Below are positions 16,720 to 22,908 of a stretch of 33,219 nt of DNA, in pieces (positions within the stretch are counted from its first letter, which is position 1; every line of letters begins with the position of its first letter). The stretch spans positions 1 to 33,219 of the forward strand of contig PBAS01000081.1 of assembly GCA_002716625.1 (NCBI GenBank). The letters are read 5' to 3'. Below the pieces are notes generated by a model. That model had not been told where the DNA came from, ran no database searches, and saw nothing but the letters and a program-made list of their open reading frames with translations. Both the position numbers and the translations under genes were made by a program. The DNA comes from Phycisphaeraceae bacterium (GTDB lineage: Bacteria > Planctomycetota > Phycisphaerae > Phycisphaerales > Phycisphaeraceae).

Positions 16720-17346
16720 ATGGCCAAAGATCTCACACGCCACCAGCAGGGAATTGTCAATCGCTACTACGAACATCACGAGACGATCCAAAGCAACAAG
16801 ATTTCGGACCTTGTTGCCGAACTTTGGCTGGCCGGTGACCCCAAAACACAAACCAAACTGTGGAGCCGTGCCCAGGTTGCCTTGATGCGGATGGGTATCG
16901 ATGCGAATCATGTGGCAAACATCGTTAAACAACGTGACATCGAAGCATTTGCCGCCCTTGTTGGCCAAGTTGATGCGGGTAAAACACCCACTTCACTGAC
17001 GGGCAAGAAAGATCCCTCAACATCCGAAAAGCGAGCACGAGGTGCAATTTCCGTGTCTGATGGCCGGACAATCGGACAAATGCGTACCCAGTTGGCTGCC
17101 GAGTCAGGTCAGGACTCACTTGAAGAACCAAACCTTAAAAGAGCCCTCAAAGCCTTTCGGCGAAAAATCAAATCACTTCGTCGAGAAGATGAATCGAAAA
17201 TCGGCAGCCGTTATGTCACAATGGGACGCGAGTCCAATATCTGTGCCATCACACCGCCCAGCAACTTTCCCATGACCGTGTGGAACAAACTCGCTGAACT
17301 TGGCCGCCTCAAAAAGGCAGGCAGCGGAACATTCGAGCTACCATAG
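16720..17346 (+). CDS. Conserved-looking protein of unknown function
   Basis: I do not recognise this 208-residue protein. It has no signal peptide or membrane segment, so it is probably cytoplasmic. The N-terminal 90 residues look helical (ISDLVAELWLAGDPKTQTKLWSRAQVALMRMG). The middle is low-complexity and charged (TGKKDPSTSEKRARG). The C-terminal part is basic and helical (NLKRALKAFRRKIKSLRRED), followed by a compact tail. The basic helix would suit nucleic-acid binding, but no helix-turn-helix is clear. The start is well supported: GGAG lies eight bases before the ATG. It stands alone, flanked by tRNA-Leu on the other strand and a 210-bp gap before lysC. Confidence 0.8.
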   Translation: MAKDLTRHQQGIVNRYYEHHETIQSNKISDLVAELWLAGDPKTQTKLWSRAQVALMRMGIDANHVANIVKQRDIEAFAALVGQVDAGKTPTSLTGKKDPSTSEKRARGAISVSDGRTIGQMRTQLAAESGQDSLEEPNLKRALKAFRRKIKSLRREDESKIGSRYVTMGRESNICAITPPSNFPMTVWNKLAELGRLKKAGSGTFELP

Positions 17347-17556
17347 CCCTTAAATCATTTGCCATTTAACGCGACAACCATGGGCCAATGACCGCATAAA
17401 GCGCCAACAGATACAGGAAACCGGTTAAAATCCGGATCCGCCACCGTACAGACAAGGCATATTTGCCGATAGCGTACCGCCGATTACCTAACGTTTTACG
17501 ACCCACGCCCGGTTCGTTAGATTACACGACCGATTAAAACACCGGAACACAATTTC

Positions 17557-18873
17557 ATGGGTACAAAAGTCTGCAAATTTGGAGGTACTTCCCTGGCCGA
17601 TACCGGCCAGATGCAGAAGGTTAAACGGATCGTCCAAGACGATGCGGATCGTCGATTCATCGTCCCCTCGGCACCGGGTAAGCGAGAACCATCTGATCGA
17701 AAGATTACTGATCTATTGTATCTGTGCCATTCAACGGCCTGCCAGAAGAAGTCGTTTGACGAACCATTCAGGTTGATTAGCGACCGATACAAACAGATCG
17801 TCAACGATCTGGGACTTAACCTGGACCTTCAATGCCACCTCGATCAGATATGCAACGATATCCGCAGTGGCGCCACTGCAGACTACACGGCCAGTCGTGG
17901 CGAATACCTATGTGGCCTGATCATGGCTGATTGGCTTGAAATGCCATTTATAGACGCCAAAGAGGTCATCCATTTCGATTCGAATGGCCAACTCAATATA
18001 CACCGCACGGATGAAGCATTTCAAAACAGGTCAAAACAACTGAAACAAGCTGTCATCCCAGGCTTCTATGGTTCGACTCCCAATGGAAAAATCAAGACAT
18101 TCTCCCGCGGCGGGTCGGATATCAGTGGTGCCATCGTTGCACGCGGCGTTCAAGCCGACGTATATGAAAACTGGACCGATGTCTCGGGATTACTCATGGC
18201 AGACCCCAATATCATTGCAAACCCGCAATCCATTGACGTACTTAGTTACCGTGAGCTACGCGAGTTGGCCTATATGGGCGCCAGTGTTCTGCACGATGAA
18301 GCCATCTTCCCCGTTCGCCAAGCAGCAATCCCCGTCAACATTCGCAATACCAACCGACCAAACGATCCGGGGACCATGATTGTTCCCGAAACAACACCTA
18401 TTGCCCACACCGGTACGATCACGGGTATTGCAGGACGTAAAGATTTTACCGTAATTGCTGTGGAAAAGGCGCTAATGAATGCTGAAATCGGCTTTGCACG
18501 CCGGCTGCTGAGCATCCTGGAAACGCAGAATATCAGCTTCGAACATCTACCCAGTGGCATTGACACCATGAGCCTAGTCATCGCCGACACCCAGTTAAAT
18601 GACAAACTCGATTCATTGCTTGTCGAAATCCATCACTCGTGCCACCCTGACTCACTTGAGGTTTACCCAGATATGGCACTGGTTGCCACGGTAGGGCGTG
18701 GAATGTCACAGACACCCGGCATGGCCGCCAAAATCTTTACCGCTTTATCCTCGGCCGAGGTTAATATTCGGATGATCGATCAAGGTTCAAGCGAGATTAA
18801 TATCATCGTGGGCGTCCATACAAGTGATTTTGAGAAAGCCGTTCGCGCAATTTACAGCACCTTTCAGGAATAG
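17557..18873 (+). CDS. lysC: Aspartate kinase
   Basis: Phosphorylates L-aspartate with ATP, the first step toward lysine (diaminopimelate), threonine and methionine. The kinase motif KFGGTS is at residues 7-12. SRGGSDISGAIVA and the TDVSGLLMADPNI segment lie in the catalytic domain. The C-terminal region from about residue 300 holds two ACT-type regulatory modules, including VATVGRGMSQTPGMAAKIFTALSSAEVNIRMI-like features that normally bind lysine or threonine for feedback control. Length (438) suits a stand-alone kinase without homoserine dehydrogenase, of the clostridial/monofunctional class. The ribosome site before the ATG is weak. The next gene begins directly after the stop. Confidence 0.95.
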   Translation: MGTKVCKFGGTSLADTGQMQKVKRIVQDDADRRFIVPSAPGKREPSDRKITDLLYLCHSTACQKKSFDEPFRLISDRYKQIVNDLGLNLDLQCHLDQICNDIRSGATADYTASRGEYLCGLIMADWLEMPFIDAKEVIHFDSNGQLNIHRTDEAFQNRSKQLKQAVIPGFYGSTPNGKIKTFSRGGSDISGAIVARGVQADVYENWTDVSGLLMADPNIIANPQSIDVLSYRELRELAYMGASVLHDEAIFPVRQAAIPVNIRNTNRPNDPGTMIVPETTPIAHTGTITGIAGRKDFTVIAVEKALMNAEIGFARRLLSILETQNISFEHLPSGIDTMSLVIADTQLNDKLDSLLVEIHHSCHPDSLEVYPDMALVATVGRGMSQTPGMAAKIFTALSSAEVNIRMIDQGSSEINIIVGVHTSDFEKAVRAIYSTFQE

Positions 18874-19695
18874 GTGATACAGATCTATGCGTGCCTCTTC
18901 GCAACCGCCAGCGACTTACCATCCAACCACTTTGCCCACACCCAATACCGCCAACGCATATTCCGCATGACAACCCACCTTGATGCGATCATGGAATCGG
19001 CTAGTAACGCGTTGTCTCGGATGGACTACCTGCAATGCGAGAAGCACTGCATACATGCACTGTCAATGGCCCGCAAGCAAGCCAACTGGCCCTACTACGC
19101 AAGGATTCTTCTCCCCCTACAGGAATCTCGCCGCCAAAGACGCATGATCGCGGCCGAATCAACCATTCGCCTCGGGACCACTAATCTACCCCACGCCCCG
19201 GGGCAATGGACAAATCAGCTAGCTGCTGGCTGCATTGTCATCACCCAACCACATCGACCAACTATGGCCCGCTTGATTGCCGAAAAAATGCAGGATCGTT
19301 TTATTCTCGCCCTCTATGCCGAAAACACATCTGACTGTCCCCGCTGGACACTAAGCTCCTCCCCGGGCTCGACCATCACCGTAACCATCGATGCGCCACC
19401 ACGCGGCTGTATTGACCGCTGGCTGAAACCAGATGATCGTACAAAATTCAATAACAAGCCTCCAGACCAAAAGGCCACTCTATCCTTACCGCCAGTACGT
19501 TTGGCGAGCGTAGCATCCAACTGGTTTTTGGATGCATGCGAAGCCATGGGGGATGCTGCCTTGGCACAGCTGGCCCCACAGGACATCGACGTGGATCAGA
19601 TCAAGGCACTTGAAAGCCTGTTGCTGGCCATGCCAGCCCACGAGTTACTCCATCAGGAACTGGGCCGCGTAGCACGTCGTGTAGAAAACCATTAA
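18874..19695 (+). CDS. Unknown protein coupled to lysC
   Basis: I do not recognise this 273-residue protein. From residue 32 the N-terminal part looks like a helical, TPR-like unit (SRMDYLQCEKHCIHALSMAR). Then follow mixed alpha/beta sequences with no metal-binding or nucleotide-binding motif I can name, and a helical C-terminus. No signal peptide is evident from the internal start. A GTG at 18874 begins immediately after the lysC stop with AGGA overlapping the lysC end, which suggests translational coupling. An ATG at 18967 is an alternative start that would give a 242-residue protein beginning MTTHLDAIMES. The close coupling hints at co-expression with aspartate kinase, but function is unknown. 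Confidence 0.75.
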   Translation: MIQIYACLFATASDLPSNHFAHTQYRQRIFRMTTHLDAIMESASNALSRMDYLQCEKHCIHALSMARKQANWPYYARILLPLQESRRQRRMIAAESTIRLGTTNLPHAPGQWTNQLAAGCIVITQPHRPTMARLIAEKMQDRFILALYAENTSDCPRWTLSSSPGSTITVTIDAPPRGCIDRWLKPDDRTKFNNKPPDQKATLSLPPVRLASVASNWFLDACEAMGDAALAQLAPQDIDVDQIKALESLLLAMPAHELLHQELGRVARRVENH

Positions 19696-19795
19696 TACCG
19701 AAAAGATCCACTTTTACAGTCGTCACCACCAACTCAAAGTGGGACACTAAAACGAAAAATCCAGTTGCAACTTGATACATTTGAGCATGACATGT

Positions 19796-19823
19796 ACCGG
19801 GGCTCATCCGAGCCAATCCCGGT
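19796..19823. other. Bulged inverted repeat between the lysC operon and ubiX
   Basis: ACCGG-GGCTC, a four-base loop ATCC, then GAGCC and, after a four-base bulge, CCGGT. This makes a 10-bp two-part stem in the 212-bp gap. No T-run follows. It could be a weak transcription end for the lysC operon or a structured leader of ubiX; neither is shown. Confidence 0.3.
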
Positions 19824-19907
19824 TGTGCCCATTGATTAAATTTCACCCGGCCTGACCCTAGGCTTCCCGCAATTTTCTACTGCGGCCCGGTGACGTACAA
19901 TTGGCGA

Positions 19908-20540
19908 ATGGCTACCACTAGAAGACTGGTCGTGGGTATCACCGGTGCTAGCGGAGCACTTTACGCGCAACGCACGATTCAACTGCTCACCGCAGCCAAC
20001 ATCGAAACCCACCTGGTTGTCTCACCGCTGGGCCAACGACTGCTCCATGACGAATTAGGTATGGAAGGCGTTCACCTTGACGCATTAAGCGGAGCACCAG
20101 ACCGAAGTCACCTCATCAAACACCATCATTTCAAAGATGTCGGTGCGGTATTGGCGAGCGGTTCTTTCATCCACGACGGAATGTTGATCGTACCATGTTC
20201 ATCAAACTCCCTCTCAGCAATTGCCGCCGGATCCCAACAGAACCTAATTCACCGTGCGGCAGCAGTCACACTCAAAGAACGCCGCCGCCTCGTTTTGCTC
20301 CATCGCGAGATGCCCCTTGCCCTCACTGATATCCGAAATATGGAACTGGCCACAACAGCCGGCGCCATCGTGTGTCCCGCATCACCAGGTTTCTACATGC
20401 AGCCATACTCGATTAACGACCTGGTTGATTTTGTGGTTGCGCGAATACTTGCTCTGGTCGGCGTAGATCATGGGCTTGATATGGAATGGTCGAACCAGAA
20501 GCCCCCCCCCAGAACCCCGCATACAACGCCATGCAACTGA
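19908..20540 (+). CDS. ubiX: Flavin prenyltransferase UbiX
   Basis: Transfers a dimethylallyl group to FMN to make prenylated FMN, the cofactor of UbiD-type decarboxylases. The Rossmann start GITGASGALYAQ is intact. PCSSNSLSAIAAG, the basic KERRRLVLLHREMPLALTDIRNM stretch, and PGFYMQPYSINDLVDFVVARIL are family landmarks in the expected order. From the ATG at 19908 it has 210 residues; a GTG at 19890 is possible but unsupported. The C-terminal tail past VGVDHG is unusually proline-rich because of a run of nine C at 20502-20510. It sits 45 bp before mqnP, so it probably supplies the cofactor for a futalosine-pathway UbiD-like decarboxylase (the MqnM role). Confidence 0.94.
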   Translation: MATTRRLVVGITGASGALYAQRTIQLLTAANIETHLVVSPLGQRLLHDELGMEGVHLDALSGAPDRSHLIKHHHFKDVGAVLASGSFIHDGMLIVPCSSNSLSAIAAGSQQNLIHRAAAVTLKERRRLVLLHREMPLALTDIRNMELATTAGAIVCPASPGFYMQPYSINDLVDFVVARILALVGVDHGLDMEWSNQKPPPRTPHTTPCN

Positions 20541-20585
20541 CCGCACCACGGAAAACCACGGCAGACAAACCCAACGAGATCAAGG

Positions 20586-21530
20586 ATGACACAAGCAACC
20601 ATAACACCAAACGATCAACCACACTGCGGGGCCGATGGAAACTGGCTCAATTCACTGAGACATTTAGCACGCGACATTAAGATCAGCCACACCGTTTTCG
20701 CATTACCGTTCGCTTTACTGTCATCTTTTCTTGCCGCATCACACAGGAGCCATCTACCTCGAATCGGCGAAGTAGTCTTGGTCATCCTTTGCATGGTTTT
20801 TGCCCGCACGATTGCGATGGCCACCAATCGGATGGTCGATGCCCCCTATGACAAACTTAATCCCCGCACTGCAAACCGCGCAATTCCCACTGGACGCCTT
20901 GGCCAAAAATTCGCATGGCGGGCAGTCATGGTCTGTAGCATCATGTTCACCGCCATGTCGGGGGGCTTTTGGTTGTTCTACGCCAATCCATGGCCCCTAG
21001 CTCTCAGCCCACTTGTCCTAGCAGCACTATATGGCTACAGCTTTACCAAACGGTTCACCTGGTGCTGTCACCTTGTTCTAGGTGGCGTACTGGCGATCAG
21101 CCCGCTGGCCGCGGCCATTGCTATTGAGCCGCAATATCTCACCACGATCGAACCGTATCTCCTGGCTGTCATGGTGGCTTGCTGGGTTGGAGGATTCGAT
21201 ATTATTTACGCACTTCAAGATATCGAAATCGACCGAATTACAGGCACCTTTTCAATGCCAGCCAACCTCGGTACCCGTCAGGCGATGTGGATCAGTCGGA
21301 TACTGCATGCGGCAAGCATTGTTTCATTAGCCTGGCTGACCAGGAACAGCCACATCCTGGGCAGCAACTTTACAATCGCAGTCACGATCGTTGCCATCCT
21401 CTTGATCATCGAACACGCGTTGGTCTGGGGAGGGAAAAGGCAACATATTCATATCGCCTTCTTCACGGTCAACGGGATTATCAGCCTGGTACTTGCATGC
21501 TTGGGCCTGATTGACATTTTGCAGCCATAG
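20586..21530 (+). CDS. mqnP: UbiA-family prenyltransferase, MqnP-like (menaquinone, futalosine route)
   Basis: An integral-membrane prenyltransferase that attaches the isoprenoid tail to an aromatic precursor. The first aspartate motif is N81-x3-D85-x3-D89 in NRMVDAPYDKLNPRTANRAIP. The second is D212-x3-D216 in ALQDIEIDRITG. Eight or so hydrophobic segments surround them, the usual UbiA fold, and length (314) is normal. UbiA homologues differ in substrate; pairing with a ubiX directly upstream, and the specific NRMVDAPYDKLNPRT form, match MqnP of the futalosine pathway better than UbiA of ubiquinone synthesis. The start ATG at 20586 has GAG at good spacing. It converges on aroF with 26 bases between stops. 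Confidence 0.88.
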   Translation: MTQATITPNDQPHCGADGNWLNSLRHLARDIKISHTVFALPFALLSSFLAASHRSHLPRIGEVVLVILCMVFARTIAMATNRMVDAPYDKLNPRTANRAIPTGRLGQKFAWRAVMVCSIMFTAMSGGFWLFYANPWPLALSPLVLAALYGYSFTKRFTWCCHLVLGGVLAISPLAAAIAIEPQYLTTIEPYLLAVMVACWVGGFDIIYALQDIEIDRITGTFSMPANLGTRQAMWISRILHAASIVSLAWLTRNSHILGSNFTIAVTIVAILLIIEHALVWGGKRQHIHIAFFTVNGIISLVLACLGLIDILQP

Positions 21531-21556
21531 CCCCAAGAACAACCAATACCTCACAC

Positions 21557-22567
21557 TCACTGCCGGACCAACTCACCAATTGCTGATAGCGAAGGCATGA
21601 TTTCTGCAAGTACTGCGGGCGTAATTGACTGCGCGCCATCAGTCATCGCATGCTCGGGGTCACCATGAACCTCAATGATCAAACCATCAGCACCACCAGC
21701 GACGGCAGCCCGACACATTGGCGGAACCAATCGGGCATATCCCGTCCCCTGTGATGGATCAACCACTACCGGTAGGTGACTACGATGATGCAGTTCAGGC
21801 ACGGCCGAAATACTCAGCGTGTTTCGCGTATGGTCTTCAAATGTGCGAATGCCCCGCTCACACAAAATCACGTTAGGATTGCCCGATGCGAGAACATATT
21901 CAGTTGCCTGCAGGTACTCATCAATAGTCATTGACATACCGCGTTTATACAACACAGGCTTGGTGCTCTTCCCCACTGCCTCAAGCAGTTTAAAGTTCTG
22001 AGCGTTACGCGTTCCGATCTGAAAACAGTCGGCATACTTCTCGACCAAATCAACTTCTGATGGCGTGAGCACTTCAGTCACAACAGCCAATCCTGTCATT
22101 TCACGTGCAGCAGCAAGCATTTTAAGTCCGTCCTCACCAAACCCTTGAAACGAATACGGGTTGGTCCGCGGCTTAAATGCCCCACCTCGCAGGGCTGTGG
22201 CACCTGCATCCTTGACCTGCTGAGCCATATCCAAAATCGCCTGCTCGCCCTCCACGCTGCATGGGCCGGCAATCACGGGCACTTGCCTGCCACCCACCAG
22301 GCAATCCGGACCTATCTTTACCTGCGTGCGGTCCTCCTTGGCTTCGCGAGCGGCAATCTTATAAGGCGCCAATATGGGCACCACACGATCGACGCCCGAC
22401 GCTCGCTCCAATGTCCCCGTGTCCACACGACGATCATCACCGATCACGGCAACCACCGTCAGATCTGTGCCGACAATCACATGGTCCTTAAGTCCCATTT
22501 CTTGCACCAAATAAACCACATGCTCCACTTGCTTCTTTGTCGCATCTGCCTGCATCACCACAATCAT
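21557..22567 (-). CDS. aroF: 3-deoxy-7-phosphoheptulonate synthase (DAHP synthase, type I-beta)
   Basis: Condenses phosphoenolpyruvate and erythrose 4-phosphate, the first step of the shikimate pathway to Phe, Tyr and Trp. Residues 1 to about 75 form the ferredoxin-like regulatory domain seen in Thermotoga-type enzymes, which confers Phe/Tyr feedback inhibition there. The barrel follows, with AGPCSVEG (metal-ligand Cys103), RGGAFKPRTNPYSFQG and the late VDPSQGTGYA and EVHGDPEHA motifs, all intact. Length 336. The ATG at 22567 is chosen because AGGAG lies nine bases upstream. An intrinsic terminator ends only 28 bases before this start, so expression requires read-through or anti-termination. 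Confidence 0.95.
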   Translation of the reverse strand: MIVVMQADATKKQVEHVVYLVQEMGLKDHVIVGTDLTVVAVIGDDRRVDTGTLERASGVDRVVPILAPYKIAAREAKEDRTQVKIGPDCLVGGRQVPVIAGPCSVEGEQAILDMAQQVKDAGATALRGGAFKPRTNPYSFQGFGEDGLKMLAAAREMTGLAVVTEVLTPSEVDLVEKYADCFQIGTRNAQNFKLLEAVGKSTKPVLYKRGMSMTIDEYLQATEYVLASGNPNVILCERGIRTFEDHTRNTLSISAVPELHHRSHLPVVVDPSQGTGYARLVPPMCRAAVAGGADGLIIEVHGDPEHAMTDGAQSITPAVLAEIMPSLSAIGELVRQ

Positions 22568-22594
22568 GCTGAGTATCTCCTGTCTGCCGCCAAT

Positions 22595-22626
22595 CAAAAA
22601 GACCCCGACACTGCCGCATCGGGGTC
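22595..22626 (-). terminator. Intrinsic terminator in the aroF leader (probable attenuator)
   Basis: Read on the minus strand, GACCCCGA and TCGGGGTC form a perfect 8-bp stem around a 10-base loop, followed at once by TTTTT. It lies between the aroF ribosome site and any promoter; no gene other than a small ORF precedes it on that strand. Its placement upstream of aroF makes attenuation the simplest reading. A second stem (GCCCGgCC / GGCGGGC with one bulge) lies just upstream at 22664-22687. Confidence 0.72.
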
Positions 22627-22908
22627 GTTTGATATCAAATGAATAGATATCCTATGATGACACGCCCGCCGTGGCTATTGGCCGGGCAAACGCTGAAACG
22701 AGGGGGCAATAAAACTTTGGGAACTTGATCACAAATAATATTTTGCCGCCCAAGTGCCCCCACGTCAACCGCCGATCTAGTTCTAGATAGTTTGACCTCA
22801 AATTACCTGCATTAATGTTTATCGGATCATCCCACACGAAAGATAAACGCTTCTAAATTATGGACTTTTAGCGAATGAACCCTAGCATGACACGAAGTGG
22901 TTAGAACC
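22627..22908. promoter_or_regulatory. Divergent intergenic region between aroF and the LRR gene
   Basis: This stretch must hold promoters for both directions. Visible structure: a 12-bp palindrome TTTGATATCAAA at 22628-22639 abutting the terminator, the bulged hairpin at 22664-22687, and an inverted repeat ATCTAG-TT-CTAGAT at 22775-22788 that could be an operator. No promoter is strong enough to call firmly. Confidence 0.4.
22652..22732 (-). CDS. Candidate aroF leader peptide, Phe/Tyr codons clustered
   Basis: A 26-codon ORF with a GTG start, beginning MIKFPKFYCPLVSAF and ending with a TAG 25 bases before the terminator stem. Four of its first 15 codons are Phe or Tyr, and they lie just before the upstream hairpin at 22664-22687. 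There is no convincing ribosome site. Possible promoter elements (TTGACG at 22763-22768 and TATTAT at 22735-22740, not ideally spaced) lie upstream. In-frame sequence extends back to a GTG at 22837. I regard it as a hypothesis, not an established gene. Confidence 0.25.
   Translation of the reverse strand: MIKFPKFYCPLVSAFARPIATAGVSS

Noticed and set aside
17347-17556. Sequence near 17420 resembling a tRNA or tmRNA T-arm (CCGG-TTAAAAT-CCGG)
   Set aside because: No matching acceptor, D or anticodon arms were found upstream; the similarity is probably chance.
22595-22626. The hairpin as the terminator of an upstream gene
   Set aside because: No credible full gene precedes it on the minus strand, and aroF begins only 28 bases later without room for its own promoter.
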